Below are positions 31,797 to 41,522 of a stretch of DNA of 64,000 bases, one piece after another. The stretch is from Sinosporangium siamense. Lineage in GTDB: Bacteria > Actinomycetota > Actinomycetes > Streptosporangiales > Streptosporangiaceae. The DNA is taken from the NCBI RefSeq assembly GCF_016863435.1, contig NZ_BOOW01000055.1, positions 1 to 64,000 of the forward strand, in the 5' to 3' direction. The notes beneath the pieces are model-generated. The model was not told the origin of the DNA. It worked only from the letters and a program-made list of their open reading frames with translations, and searched no databases. Within the stretch, counting starts at the first letter, position 1; each line of letters starts with the position of its first letter. The position numbers and the translations under genes were made by a program.

Positions 31797-32981
31797 TTAG
31801 CCAGCCCAAAGGCCATGGAGGAACGCCACGACGTTCACCACCATGAGCGGTCCCACGACCAACACATATCCCCACAATATCCACGGACGCCTACGACACG
31901 CGTAAGCCACAGAAATCCACAACGGCCACCACAGCACCAAGGTGCGCGGAATCGACAGGTAGTAACTGGATACCAGAAGTGCCCCCAACTGCCCCCCGGT
32001 GTAGACGAACTCGCTCCACCGCCGCCGATAGAGCAGCCACACCACGAACGCCAGCCCGATCGCCGCCGCCGCCAGCTCCAACCGGAACGACCACGTGAAC
32101 CTGTTGTCCATCAGAACGGCGGCCCGCCAGGTCGTCGCGAACGACTCCCACGGCCACACCAGATGGCGCTGCCACCCCGCCTCCTGCGCGTGCTGCCAGG
32201 CCAGCCAGTCACCCGTGCGAAGCCCCTGAAAGAGCGTGTACGCCACGAGCGGCACGAACGGCAGAGCCAGCCAGGCCGCCCGCTCCCCGGACCCGGTGCC
32301 GTCCCCCTGATGCACCCACGTGAGCTGCAAAACCCCGGACGCCCCTCCCTCGGCCGTCGCCCCCGCTCCACGGCCACCCGGCGTATCCGAGGCGATCGGC
32401 CGCGCCGGCTTCGCCGTACAGAATTCGACGATCAGGGCGACGGCGAGGAACAGACCGGTGATGCGCACGCAGGACGCCCCGGCCCCCAGCAGACCCGCCC
32501 ACATCCACCTGCGCTGCCGGGCCGCGAGCCACGCGGGGATAGCGAAGGCGAGGAACAGCGCCTCGCTGTAGCCGACGAACAGGAACACGGCGGTCGGCGC
32601 GAGCACAAGGGCGAGGACCGCGAGGGGGCCGGTGCCGTCACCGGCTTCGCGGTCCGCGAGGCGGGACAGGGCGACGACGGCGACCGCCCCGGCGGCGAAC
32701 GACAGCGCCATGCCGGCCACGGTCGGGTCGGGGAGGACGAGCCCCACGGCACGCAATATGAGCGGCTGGCCGGGGAAGTAGGCCGGAAGGGTGAGGTCTG
32801 CTCCGTAGCCCTGTGCGGCGATCTGCTGGAGTTTGCGGACATCCCAGTGGTTGAGCCGCTCAAGCAGCGGGGGCAGGGCGCCTCCCGCCGCCAGGATCCC
32901 CGCGCCCACCGTGGCGGTGAGCAGGATGCCGAGACGGGAGGCGACCCAGATGGCCAGCGCCCGGAGATCCCCGTTGTTCAC
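31797..32981 (-). CDS. PIG-V-like polytopic mannosyltransferase (copy 2)
   Basis: A 394-residue paralogue of the gene that follows it, with the same architecture: first helix, 'LERLNHWDVRKLQQIAAQGYGADLTLPAYFPGQPL' in parts, and about ten membrane segments. The stretch from 'GYSEALFLAFAIPAW' to 'ITGLFLAVALIVEFC' is nearly identical between copies, while the flanks are much more divergent. It starts 14 bp after the GT87 gene's stop, so ponA, GT87 and both copies probably form one operon. It carries a Gly/Ala-rich insert (residues about 210-235) absent from copy 1. Confidence 0.72.
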   Translation of the reverse strand: MNNGDLRALAIWVASRLGILLTATVGAGILAAGGALPPLLERLNHWDVRKLQQIAAQGYGADLTLPAYFPGQPLILRAVGLVLPDPTVAGMALSFAAGAVAVVALSRLADREAGDGTGPLAVLALVLAPTAVFLFVGYSEALFLAFAIPAWLAARQRRWMWAGLLGAGASCVRITGLFLAVALIVEFCTAKPARPIASDTPGGRGAGATAEGGASGVLQLTWVHQGDGTGSGERAAWLALPFVPLVAYTLFQGLRTGDWLAWQHAQEAGWQRHLVWPWESFATTWRAAVLMDNRFTWSFRLELAAAAIGLAFVVWLLYRRRWSEFVYTGGQLGALLVSSYYLSIPRTLVLWWPLWISVAYACRRRPWILWGYVLVVGPLMVVNVVAFLHGLWAG

Positions 32982-32994
32982 AGGGAGTTAGTTA

Positions 32995-34335
32995 TCAGCT
33001 CCGGACTGCGACCAGCGGGAACCTGTCGGGCGCGCCGTTGAACACGCCGCCCGAGAGGTCGTCCGCGCCGTCCTGGCGGAGTGAGTCCTTCTCCGGGCGG
33101 AGGATGTCGCGGACGACGAACACCATCATGATCACGATGGTGAGGGCGCGGCCCCACACCGCAGTGAAGTAGGTGGTGTCCGCGATGCCCAGGTGGGCGT
33201 TGGCCTCCTGGAGGCTGACGAGATAGAGCCAGATCGCAAAGAAGTACCAGCATTCGGCGATCTGCCACAACGCCAGCGGCTTCCAGTTGGGCCGGGCCAG
33301 CACCGCGAACGGCACGAGCCACAGCACATATTGCGGCGACCAGACCTTGTTGGTGAGCATGAACGCGGCGAGCGCCAGGAAGCAGAGCTGCATCAGCCGC
33401 GGCCTGGTCGGCGCGAAGATCGCGAGAACGGCGATGCCGAGGCAGAGCACGCCGAGCGAGACGATGCCGAGGGTGTCGAGCAGCTCGGCGTCGCCGAGCA
33501 CCGGCCAGCCGCGCTGCTGGAAGAAGTACCACACCGAGCCCCAGTCGGCCGGGCGCTCGTCGCTGAAGACGTAGAAGCGCTTCCAGCCCTCGAAGGCGAG
33601 CAGCATGATCGGCACGTTGACCGCAAGCCAGGTGGCGGCGGCGGCCCCTGCCGTCTTGAGGAACGGCACCCACTTGCCGGTGCGCAACGTCAGCAGGAAA
33701 AGCGGGCCGAGGAACATCAACGGGTAGAACTTCGTCGCGATGGCGAGCCCCAGCAGAACACCTGCCAGAACATGCCGGTCGCGAGCCCAGGCCAGCATCG
33801 CGGCCAGGGCGAGCGCACCCGCCGCGAGGTCCCAGTTGATGTAGGCCGTGAGGACCACCGCGGGCGCCGCGGCATACCACAACGCGTCGTAGCGCCGCTC
33901 GGGCCCGGCGAGCGCGGCCATCAGCACCACGCCGCCGATCAGGCAGAGGGCCATGAGCACGACGGTCAGGTCGTAGAAGGCTACCCCGGGGTCGGCGGAG
34001 CCGCCCACCAGCCTGCGGAAGAACTCCATGATGGCGCCGATGCCCACGGGGTATTCGACCGGATAGTCGAAGTAGGGGATCTTGCCCTCGTTGAGCTTCT
34101 CCATCCACCACAGCGGATAGATGTCGGTGTAGCAGAAGTTCGTGAACTGCTCGGTGCCGTTGTTCCAGGCCCCGCCGAACCGGCAGGGCCATTTCCACAG
34201 ATAGGCCAGCAGGGCCCCGAGCAGTGCGAACAAGCCCAAGGGGAGGTACGGCGCGACCCGGGCGGCGAGGCCTCCGGCCTCGTCGGCGGGCCGCTCGTGC
34301 CGCTTCTCCTCGGTGTCCTCCACCGGGGATGTCAT
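32995..34335 (-). CDS. GT87-family membrane glycosyltransferase (DUF2029)
   Basis: A 446-residue protein with about eleven hydrophobic segments. The periplasmic loop after the first helix, 'FTNFCYTDIYPLWWMEKLNEGKIPYFDYPVEYPVG' in pieces, carries the acidic residues typical of GT-C enzymes. 'ATKFYPLMFLGPLFLL' and 'NKVWSPQYVLWLVPF' match GT87 polyprenyl-phosphate-mannose-dependent transferases. Its ATG overlaps the ponA stop (ATGA). The same ponA-GT87 pair is present in mycobacteria (Rv0050-Rv0051), which supports a joint role in envelope assembly. Confidence 0.87.
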   Translation of the reverse strand: MTSPVEDTEEKRHERPADEAGGLAARVAPYLPLGLFALLGALLAYLWKWPCRFGGAWNNGTEQFTNFCYTDIYPLWWMEKLNEGKIPYFDYPVEYPVGIGAIMEFFRRLVGGSADPGVAFYDLTVVLMALCLIGGVVLMAALAGPERRYDALWYAAAPAVVLTAYINWDLAAGALALAAMLAWARDRHVLAGVLLGLAIATKFYPLMFLGPLFLLTLRTGKWVPFLKTAGAAAATWLAVNVPIMLLAFEGWKRFYVFSDERPADWGSVWYFFQQRGWPVLGDAELLDTLGIVSLGVLCLGIAVLAIFAPTRPRLMQLCFLALAAFMLTNKVWSPQYVLWLVPFAVLARPNWKPLALWQIAECWYFFAIWLYLVSLQEANAHLGIADTTYFTAVWGRALTIVIMMVFVVRDILRPEKDSLRQDGADDLSGGVFNGAPDRFPLVAVRS

Positions 34336-37229
34336 CGCTCGCGCCGTGAAGGTGCCGTGGCCGCCGCTGTGGCGGCCGGGGCCGCCGGAAGGTTGCCGCG
34401 CATGCCGCCCCCGCCCTGAAGCTGCAGGTCGTCCGTGCCGCCCCCGCAGTCCGAATCGTACGGCGAACAGCCTACGTCGCCGTTGCCTCGGTTTCCGTTG
34501 TCCCAGCCGCCGTTGTCGCCCCAGTCGTTGTCGCCGTCGCCGTCTCCCCAGTTGTTCTCGGGGGGCGGGGTGCGCTTGACGATGGGCCTCGGCTGGATGT
34601 TCTCGGGCGTGCCGACGTTGGCCCGGGGCGGGAACTGCATGACCTCCTGGCCCTTCATGGCCTCGGCCATGAAGGTCCGCCAGATGGCCGCGGGCACCGA
34701 TCCGCCGCTGATGCCGTTGAGCTGGGCCTCGACCATGATGGTCTTGCCGTTCTTCAGCTTCTTCGGCACTTCCTTGTACATGCCGACGGCGGTGGAGAGC
34801 TGCGGGGTGAAGCCGACGTACCAGGCTTCCTTGTTCTTGTTGTTGGTGCCGGTCTTGCCGGCGGTGGGGCGGTCCGCCAGCGCGGAGTTGCGACCGGTGC
34901 CGGTCTTGACGACCTCTTGCAGGGCGACCGTGGCGTCGGCGGCGGCCTCCGGCGAGATGACCTGGTTGTAGGTCGACTTCTCCTTGAGCACGGTGGTGCC
35001 GCTGCTGTCGACGGCCCTGGTCACGACGTGGGTGTCGTAGTGCTTTCCGGCGTTGGCGAAGATCGAATAGCCGCCGGCCTGCTCAAGCGCGGTCACCGGG
35101 CTGGAGCCGATGGTGATGAGGTATTTGTGCTCCTCGAGCGACTTCTCCAGCCGCTTGCGGTCGAGGCCCGCCTCGACCGCGATGTCGACGACCTTCTCAA
35201 GGGTGACCTTCTGCCCCATCGCCGCGAAGGCGGTGTTGACCGACTGGGCGGTGGCCTTGATCACGTCGACGCCGCCGGTGCCCATCGGATGGTCGTTGGT
35301 GATCTCCGTGGTGCCCGGGAGGTTCTTCTCCAGCACGGTGGGCGTCCAGCTGGTGAGGCTGTAGCCCGCGTCGAGCCAGGCGGCCAGGACATACGGCTTG
35401 AACGCCGAGGCGGCCTGCTTCTGCGACATGAAGGCTTCGTTCCACTGCTCCTTCAGGTAGTCGGAGCCGCCGTAGAACGCGATCACGCGCCCGTTGCGCG
35501 GGTCGACCGCCGCGAGGCTGGTGGTGACATATTTCCCGAAGTTGCCCTGCGACTTGACGGCCCGCTCGGCAGCGTCCATCAGGTTCTTGTCGAAGGTGGT
35601 GTAGATCTTGTAGCCGCCGGTCTGCACCTCCTCCTCCGGCACTCCACGCGCCTCAAGCTCGTCGAGCACGGCCTTGACCATGTAGCCCTTCTTGCCGGCG
35701 TTCACCTGCTTGACCACGTGCTTGATGCGCTTGGGGGACTTGGGGAACTTCGCCGGGAGGTCACCGTATTTCGCGGAGTCGACCGCCGCGAGACCACCGA
35801 TGGCGTAGCGGTAACGCTCCTCGGTGGCGGCCATGTTGCCCTTTGCCTCCATCCGGTCGAACGTGTCGGGGTTCTGAATGCGCCCCGCGAGGTAGGCCGC
35901 CTCCTGAGGGGTCAACTGCCCGACGTTCTTGTCGAAGAAGGCCTGCGCCGCAGCCTGGATGCCATATGAGTTGCGACCGAAGAAGATGTTGTTGAGGTAT
36001 TGCTCAAGGATCCACTGCTTGGACTTCTGCTGGTTGAGCTTGACCGCGATGAAGATCTCGCGGACCTTCCGCATCATCGACCGCTCTTGGCTCAGCCCCG
36101 CGTAATAGTTGCGGGCCATCTGCTGGGTGATGGTCGAGGCGCCCTGGATCTGCTGACCGGTCGCGGTGTACCACACCGACCGCACCATGCCGCTGAAGTC
36201 GATGCCCGAGTCGGTCCAGAAGTCGCGGTTCTCCGCACCCACCACGGCGTCCTGCACGTGCTTGGGGATCTGGTCGATGGTGACGAGTTTGCGGCGCATG
36301 CCCACACGCGCGAGCACGGTCTTGTTGTCGCCGTAGTAGATGACGCTGCCCTGAGCGTCGACCTCTTCCTGCTTGACGACGGGGATGGTGACGCTGTGGT
36401 AGCCCACCAGAATCATGCCGAAGACGCCGGCGATGATCACGGTGACGCTCGCCACGACGATCTTCCAGTTGGGGATGAACCTCTTCCACCCCGCCTGCTC
36501 GGGCTTGCCCTCGCCGTCGCCGTCATCCGGCCCCTGCGGCCCGCCCGGGCCTCCCGGTCCGTCCGGGGGCGGGATCTCGCGCGACTCGTGCCGCCTGCCC
36601 CTGCGGCCCCCGCTCGGCCCGCCGGCCTGCGCGGCCATCATCGCCTGCGTGTCCTCGAAGGCGGCCTCCGGCCGCCTGCCGCCCCGCTGTCCACCCGTCT
36701 GGCCACCGGAGCGACGGCCCCGGGGGTCGGTGGTCGCGTGCCGGATGCCGTCCTCGTGCTGCGGGGGGCGCCCGCCGCCATACGGCGCGCCGCTGTTGTG
36801 TTGGGCGCCACTGTTGTGTTGGGCGCCACTGTGCTGGCCGCCCCCTGGCTGGGCGCCACTGTGCTGAGTGGCTCCGTGCTGGGGTCCGCCGTGCTGACCG
36901 CCGCCCTGCCGGCCGCCGCCCTCAGGGCCGCCGTGCCGTGGCGCGCCCGCCTGCGGAGCGTGATCGGAGGAGTACGGCATGTGCCCGCCTGAGCGCGCAC
37001 CTCGCCCGGCGCCCGGCTGTGCCTGCCCGGGGCCGGGGGGACGGCCGGGCTGCTGCGCCTCCGGCCCTCCCCACCCGGGGTCAGCCGCGTGCTCCTGCGG
37101 GCCCTGGTGACCTGTCGTCTCTCGCTGCGTGTTGCCCGGAGTTGAGCGACGGCGCCTTCCCGGGCGAGCCGTTCCGTCGGGGCGCTCGGGGCGTCCCTCG
37201 GACTCCGGGCCAAAGCTGCTGTAACTCAC
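34332..37229 (-). CDS. Bifunctional class A penicillin-binding protein (PonA-type)
   Basis: A 965-residue protein. Residues 1-250 are a Gly/Gln/His/Pro-rich cytoplasmic tail with repeats such as QHSGAQ and QHNSGA; one membrane anchor is at about 255-277. The GT51 glycosyltransferase domain (about 300-470) has catalytic Glu333 in 'VVGAENRDFW' and 'GASTITQQ'. The transpeptidase domain has SAFK (Ser608-Lys611), SVN (663-665) and KTGT (792-795). A Pro/Asn/Gly-rich tail follows, with NGDVGC and Cys residues. GTG at 37229 has a GAGGAAA site. It polymerises and crosslinks peptidoglycan and is the first gene of the operon with GT87 and PIG-V genes. Confidence 0.92.
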   Translation of the reverse strand: MSYSSFGPESEGRPERPDGTARPGRRRRSTPGNTQRETTGHQGPQEHAADPGWGGPEAQQPGRPPGPGQAQPGAGRGARSGGHMPYSSDHAPQAGAPRHGGPEGGGRQGGGQHGGPQHGATQHSGAQPGGGQHSGAQHNSGAQHNSGAPYGGGRPPQHEDGIRHATTDPRGRRSGGQTGGQRGGRRPEAAFEDTQAMMAAQAGGPSGGRRGRRHESREIPPPDGPGGPGGPQGPDDGDGEGKPEQAGWKRFIPNWKIVVASVTVIIAGVFGMILVGYHSVTIPVVKQEEVDAQGSVIYYGDNKTVLARVGMRRKLVTIDQIPKHVQDAVVGAENRDFWTDSGIDFSGMVRSVWYTATGQQIQGASTITQQMARNYYAGLSQERSMMRKVREIFIAVKLNQQKSKQWILEQYLNNIFFGRNSYGIQAAAQAFFDKNVGQLTPQEAAYLAGRIQNPDTFDRMEAKGNMAATEERYRYAIGGLAAVDSAKYGDLPAKFPKSPKRIKHVVKQVNAGKKGYMVKAVLDELEARGVPEEEVQTGGYKIYTTFDKNLMDAAERAVKSQGNFGKYVTTSLAAVDPRNGRVIAFYGGSDYLKEQWNEAFMSQKQAASAFKPYVLAAWLDAGYSLTSWTPTVLEKNLPGTTEITNDHPMGTGGVDVIKATAQSVNTAFAAMGQKVTLEKVVDIAVEAGLDRKRLEKSLEEHKYLITIGSSPVTALEQAGGYSIFANAGKHYDTHVVTRAVDSSGTTVLKEKSTYNQVISPEAAADATVALQEVVKTGTGRNSALADRPTAGKTGTNNKNKEAWYVGFTPQLSTAVGMYKEVPKKLKNGKTIMVEAQLNGISGGSVPAAIWRTFMAEAMKGQEVMQFPPRANVGTPENIQPRPIVKRTPPPENNWGDGDGDNDWGDNGGWDNGNRGNGDVGCSPYDSDCGGGTDDLQLQGGGGMRGNLPAAPAATAAATAPSRRER

Positions 37230-37460
37230 GTTTCCTCGTCAGTCATCGGATGCTGTGGGGGGCAGGCGACGTGCACAACGATCGCAGACCTCCGCCGCGG
37301 AGACCCGGAATTCACGCAATCATGAGCCATCCTGGGGGCTCCCACGACGACGGCTCGGTATGACCACATGCGCGCCACACTAACGGCTTTTTACCGATTG
37401 CTCCCTGCCTCTTGAACATCTCGCTAATTGCGGGCATATGACGTGGCGACGTATCCTACT

Positions 37461-37481
37461 GATGTATCGGCTCGATACATC
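37461..37481 (+). promoter_or_regulatory. PadR operator (9-bp inverted repeat)
   Basis: A perfect inverted repeat, GATGTATCG and CGATACATC with a GCT spacer, contains ATGT...ACAT half-sites like those bound by PadR proteins. It overlaps or directly follows a -10-like TATCCT (37452-37457) and ends 24 bp before the padR start. Confidence 0.7.
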
Positions 37482-37504
37482 GAAGCGAGAGGGGGGCGGT
37501 TCCG

Positions 37505-38311
37505 GTGACTGGCACGAAGGGCAACGTGCTTGAGCTGGCCGTGCTCGGATCGCTGCATGAGACCCCGCTGCACGGCTATGAGCTGCGCAAACGACTCAAC
37601 GCCCTGTTGGGCATGTTTCGGGCCTTCTCTTATGGCTCGCTCTATCCCTGCCTACGCCAGTTGCTGACGAGCGGCCTCATCACCGAGGAGGAGCCGCCTC
37701 CCGCGGAGACTGTGGCCGCGCTCACCGGCCGGCGATCCAAGATCGTCTACCGGCTCACGGCCGACGGTAAGGAGCGCCTCCAGGAGCTCCTGACCCAGGC
37801 GGGGCCCTCCTCCTGGGAGGACGAGAGCTTCGGCGTGCACTTCGCCTTCTTCCGCCACACCGAGGCGGAGGTGCGCCTGCGCATCCTCGAAGGGCGGCGC
37901 AGCCGTCTCGAAGAGCGCCTGGAGGGCGTCCGCACCGCCCTGGCCCGCACTCGGGAGCGGCTCGACCGCTACACCCTCGAGCTGCAGCGCCACGGCCTCG
38001 AATCGGTGGAGCGGGAGGTCAGGTGGCTCAACGAGCTCATCGCGACGGAACGGCGCGGCACGAGCTCGGCGGGCCCCGACCCTCGCCCGGAGTCCCCAGG
38101 TGAGGAGAAGGTCTTCCGCGAGGCGCATCCCCGTCCGGACACGGCCGGCCAGGCCGTGCCCAGGGACGGCGTGCCCGCGGAAGGTGTGCTCGGCGAGAGC
38201 ACCGGCAGAGCAGAGACCAACACGGCACAAGAGGCGGGAAAGACGGGTTTCACAGGACCTGCGGGCGACGAGCGGCTGCTCCCCGAGGGGAGCGGCGAGC
38301 CTCGTGCCTGA
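37505..38311 (+). CDS. PadR-family transcriptional regulator
   Basis: A 268-residue regulator. The winged-helix PadR domain is at residues 6-100 ('LELAVLGSLHETPLHGYELRKRLNALLG', 'YGSLYPCLRQLLTSGLI', 'RRSKIVYRLTADGKERLQELL' in pieces), followed by a coiled-coil dimerisation region ('RRSRLEERLEGVRTALARTRERLDRYTLEL') and a long disordered acidic tail of about 75 residues. GTG 37505 follows an AGGGGGG-rich site. It precedes ino1 by 106 bp. The PadR-ino1 pair is conserved in mycobacteria (Rv0047c-Rv0046c), so it probably regulates inositol synthesis as well as itself. Confidence 0.88.
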   Translation: MTGTKGNVLELAVLGSLHETPLHGYELRKRLNALLGMFRAFSYGSLYPCLRQLLTSGLITEEEPPPAETVAALTGRRSKIVYRLTADGKERLQELLTQAGPSSWEDESFGVHFAFFRHTEAEVRLRILEGRRSRLEERLEGVRTALARTRERLDRYTLELQRHGLESVEREVRWLNELIATERRGTSSAGPDPRPESPGEEKVFREAHPRPDTAGQAVPRDGVPAEGVLGESTGRAETNTAQEAGKTGFTGPAGDERLLPEGSGEPRA

Positions 38312-38417
38312 CAGGGACGCCGAGTGATGGGGCGACGCGGCGATCGCGGATCACACCGCGAACACGAATGAGGGTCAGATGTTGACCATGGAAACGAATA
38401 CGTAAGGGGCGAGTGCG

Positions 38418-39497
38418 ATGGGTTCGGTGCGCGTAGCCGTTGTCGGAGTGGGCAATTGCGCGGCGTCGCTGGTCCAGGGCGTGCACTACTACAAGGACAG
38501 CAACCCGGATATAAGAATTCCGGGTCTGATGCACGTGCGGTTCGGCGATTATCACGTCGGTGACGTCCAGTTCGTGGCGGCCTTCGACGTCGATGCCAAG
38601 AAGGTCGGCCGCGACCTGTCCGAAGCGATCGTCGCCTCGGAGAACAACACGATCAAGATCTGCGACGTGCCGCCGCTGGGCGTCACCGTGCAGCGTGGCC
38701 ACACCTATGACGGTCTTGGCGAGTTCTACCGGGACATGATCGAGGAGTCCGACGAGACCCCGGTCGACGTCGTCCAGGTGCTTAAGGACAGCGGCGCCGA
38801 CGTCCTGGTGTCCTACCTACCGGTGGGCTCGGAGCAGGCCGCCCGTTTCTACGCGCAGTGCGCGATCGACGCCAAGGTGGCGTTCGTCAACGCGTTGCCG
38901 GTGTTCATTGCATCCGACCCCGAGTGGGCGGAGAAGTTCACCGAGGCCGGGGTGCCGATCGTGGGCGACGACATCAAGTCGCAGGTCGGCGCGACCATCA
39001 CCCACCGGGTCATGGCCAAGCTGTTTGAGGACCGGGGTGTGGAGCTGCTGCGCACTTACCAGCTCAACTTCGGCGGCAACATGGACTTCATGAACATGCT
39101 GGAGCGCAAGCGCCTCCAGTCGAAGAAGATCTCCAAGACGCAGTCGGTCACCTCGCAGATCCCGCACGAAATGGGCAAGGCCGATGTGCACATCGGCCCG
39201 TCGGACCACGTGCCGTGGCTCGACGACCGCAAGTGGGCCTATGTCCGCCTTGAGGGCCGCTCGTTCGGCGACACGCCGCTCAACCTGGAATACAAGCTTG
39301 AGGTGTGGGACTCGCCCAACTCGGCCGGTGTCATCATCGACGCCGTCCGCGCCGCCAAGATCGCCATGGACCGCGGAGTCGGCGGGCCGATCCTGTCGGC
39401 TTCGTCCTACTTCATGAAGTCCCCTCCGGTGCAATACTCCGACGACGAGGCTCGCGAGGCCGTGGAGGCGTTCATCCGCGGCGACTCCAACCGCTGA
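38418..39497 (+). CDS. ino1: Inositol-3-phosphate synthase
   Basis: A 359-residue NAD-dependent enzyme converting glucose-6-phosphate to inositol-3-phosphate, the first step toward phosphatidylinositol, mannosides and mycothiol. The NAD-binding motif [12 protein letters not shown] is at about 6-17, with the conserved '[14 protein letters not shown]', '[18 protein letters not shown]', '[12 protein letters not shown]' and '[10 protein letters not shown]' segments. The length is that of the short actinobacterial form. The ATG is preceded by a GGGGCGAG-type site. It is followed by a hairpin and preceded by its likely regulator. Confidence 0.95.
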   Translation: MGSVRVAVVGVGNCAASLVQGVHYYKDSNPDIRIPGLMHVRFGDYHVGDVQFVAAFDVDAKKVGRDLSEAIVASENNTIKICDVPPLGVTVQRGHTYDGLGEFYRDMIEESDETPVDVVQVLKDSGADVLVSYLPVGSEQAARFYAQCAIDAKVAFVNALPVFIASDPEWAEKFTEAGVPIVGDDIKSQVGATITHRVMAKLFEDRGVELLRTYQLNFGGNMDFMNMLERKRLQSKKISKTQSVTSQIPHEMGKADVHIGPSDHVPWLDDRKWAYVRLEGRSFGDTPLNLEYKLEVWDSPNSAGVIIDAVRAAKIAMDRGVGGPILSASSYFMKSPPVQYSDDEAREAVEAFIRGDSNR

Positions 39498-39533
39498 CGA
39501 TCGCGGTCGCAGACCCTCGCCCCGCCGTTCTCA

Positions 39534-39566
39534 CGCGCCGTCGGCCGTCCCACCGCAGACGGCGCG
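39534..39566 (+). terminator. Hairpin between ino1 and idi
   Basis: A perfect 9-bp inverted repeat CGCGCCGTC and GACGGCGCG with a 15-nt loop, in the spacer between two convergent genes. Confidence 0.55.
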
Positions 39567-39658
39567 CGTACGGCGAAGCCCCGGCTCCCGGCCTCGTGGA
39601 GTCGGGGCCGCTGCGCGTCCGGGGCCGGCCCGATCGGACGGGACCCGCCGAAGGGTGA

Positions 39659-40246
39659 TCAGGCGGTGCGGGCCGCCGCGGGAAGGCCGGTGGGGTCGGC
39701 GGCGGGCCAGCTCAGGGGGTTGGGGCCGAGGGCGGTGAGCAGGGGCAGTTGTTCGGCGCACCAGGGGGAGATCGGGAGGTCGCCGGAGGTGACGTCGTCG
39801 ACGAACCTCTCCCAGGGCATCCAGCGGACCTCGTCGACCTCGTCGGGGTTGGCCTCGGCGGCTCCTGCCGTACGCACGCGGTAGACGGGGCAGATCTCGT
39901 TCTCCACCGTGCCGTTGTCCATCACGGCCCGATAGGAGAAGCCGGGCAGCATCAGCTCGATGTCGCCGACTGTGAGATTCAGCTCGTAGGAGAGCCGCCG
40001 GGCCACGGCAAGGTGCAGGGGTTCGCCCGGGAGGGGGTGGCCGCAGCAGCTGTTGGTCCATACGCCGGGCCAGGTGAGCTTGTGGGCGGCCCGCCGGGTG
40101 AGGAGCACCCGGCCGGCGTCGTCGAAGACATAGCTTGAGAAGGCCAGGTGTAGCGGGGTGTCCAGGCCATGTACCGACTTCTTCGGAGCAGTGCCGATCG
40201 CGTTTCCCTCGCCGTCGACCAGCACCACGACTTCGTCAGTGGTCAC
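39659..40246 (-). CDS. idi: Isopentenyl-diphosphate delta-isomerase (type I)
   Basis: A 195-residue Nudix-fold isomerase interconverting IPP and DMAPP. Active-site motifs are present: TNSCCGHP with the catalytic Cys at about 67-68, the Nudix-like 'RRLSYELNL' helix, the conserved '[20 protein letters not shown]' with catalytic Glu, and 'WMPWERF'. GTG at 40246 is the family N-terminus ([14 protein letters not shown]); the frame open upstream to 40498 is not related. It stands alone next to the IS-rich segment. Confidence 0.92.
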   Translation of the reverse strand: MTTDEVVVLVDGEGNAIGTAPKKSVHGLDTPLHLAFSSYVFDDAGRVLLTRRAAHKLTWPGVWTNSCCGHPLPGEPLHLAVARRLSYELNLTVGDIELMLPGFSYRAVMDNGTVENEICPVYRVRTAGAAEANPDEVDEVRWMPWERFVDDVTSGDLPISPWCAEQLPLLTALGPNPLSWPAADPTGLPAAARTA

Positions 40247-40490
40247 CCGACAGAGGGTACGGGATGTGTCACCTTTCACATACGTCGTGTTACCGGTTAT
40301 GCCTCCCGTATAGGTTCTCGACCGCCACACCTCCCGTTGCCTTTTTGATCGTCCCCGATGACAATCGGGGAACCAGGTCACCTGGCCCGGCATGACTGCT
40401 CGCACCTGTCGCTCCATTGACCCGGGGGACCGGCCACCGTCGCCCACCCTTCCGACCAGGCCAGCCCCCCCACCCGACAAGGGGGACGGG

Positions 40491-40670
40491 ATGAACATCG
40501 ACTACGCGGTGTTCCTCGGACTGGACATAGGCAAAGGCGGGCACCACGCCTGCGCCCTGGACCCCCGGGGCGGGAAACTCCACGACAACCCCCTCCCCAA
40601 CGGCGAGCAGCGGCTGCGCGACCTGTACACCAAGCCCAAGTGTCAGCGATCACGGTTTGGGGGCTCTTGA
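40491..40670 (+). pseudogene. IS110 transposase N-terminal fragment
   Basis: An ATG with an AGGGGGACGGG site starts a 59-residue frame, '[24 protein letters not shown]', containing the first DEDD-type acidic motif of IS110 transposases (FLGLDIGK). It is cut after 'RDLYTKPK' by the ISL3 fragment and ends at a foreign stop. Confidence 0.75.
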
Positions 40671-41277
40671 TCACTCTCTGAGGGCGGTCACCATGGGTAG
40701 CAGACTGTGGTTCAGCTGAGCAGCGCGATCTTTCGGATCAAATCGAGGTCGGCCCGGCCAAACACGAGCCTTCCAGAATTCGATCTTGCAAATGATGTCC
40801 TCGACCGCGCCTGATGGGTACGGCAGGTGAGCCCGGCCTGGACCGCGATCCGTCCAGGGCGCTGAGGCGGTGGGTAGATTTGAACAGGACCTCCTCAATG
40901 CTTTGGGCGCGGGTGAATCGGCCGACGGTTTCGCGGCCGATCCCCGGTCGCCGAGCGATTTCGGTCTTGGAGTGGCCTTCCTCCAGCAGGACGTGGATGG
41001 CGGCGTACCGCTCCCGATGACGGGTTACCGCAGGCCGTTTGCGTCCCAGCACGTCAAAAGCACCGTCCACTGGTATCACCGCCTCGGCTGCCCGCTCACC
41101 CCGGCTGCGTGTGCGGGACTGGTGCCGCCTGTGCCGCCTCTTCCAGCACGGACTCCGGTTCCGGTTCGCGTGACGCGGCAACCAATGACAATCTTCTCTA
41201 TCGCTCTGCCCAGATCCTGCCACAGGTGGAGCCTGTCGGCCACCTGCTGGGCCTCAGGAGCTCCTTCTCCGGCCCCG
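40653..41277 (-). mobile_element. ISL3-family transposase fragment
   Basis: On the minus strand, pieces of an ISL3-type transposase appear in two frames. 'QQVADRLHLWQDLGRAIEKIVIGC' (from about 41250) matches the catalytic-domain segment, and 'RHRERYAAIHVLLEEGHSKTEIARRPGIGRETVGRFTRA' in pieces (41050-40900) matches the internal helix-turn-helix. The frame changes between them, the 5' half is absent, and the 3' end reads into TGATCAAGAGCCCCCAAACC next to IS110 sequence. It is a dead fragment sitting inside the IS110 remnant. Confidence 0.72.
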
Positions 41278-41522
41278 GGCGAGCACCGCCCAAAGGCGGC
41301 AACAAGGCACTCAAGCGGGCGATGTTCCTGCCGGCGTTCGCCTCCCTGTCCGATCCGGAGAACCGCGAGTACTACGACCGCAAGAGGGCCGAGGGCAAGA
41401 GGCACAACGCCGCCCTCATCTGCCTGGCCCGCCGCTCCAACGTGATCTACGCCATGCTCCGCGACCGCAGGCCCTACCAGCCCCGCCGAAAGGACGACAC
41501 GCAAAAGCCTCTGGCAGCTTGA
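41278..41522 (+). pseudogene. IS110 transposase C-terminal fragment (copy 1)
   Basis: The frame 'RAPPKGGNKALKRAMFLPAFASLSDPENREYYDRKRAEGKRH' in pieces, ending 'KPLAA' and stop, is the transposase_20/C-terminal part of an IS110 transposase, including the conserved GNKALKRA...A motif. It is identical at nucleotide level, as far as I can see, to the copy at 45536-45778. Confidence 0.8.

Noticed and set aside
40653-41277. Intact ISL3 element
   Set aside because: Only part of a transposase in two frames is present, with no 5' half and no pair of inverted repeats.
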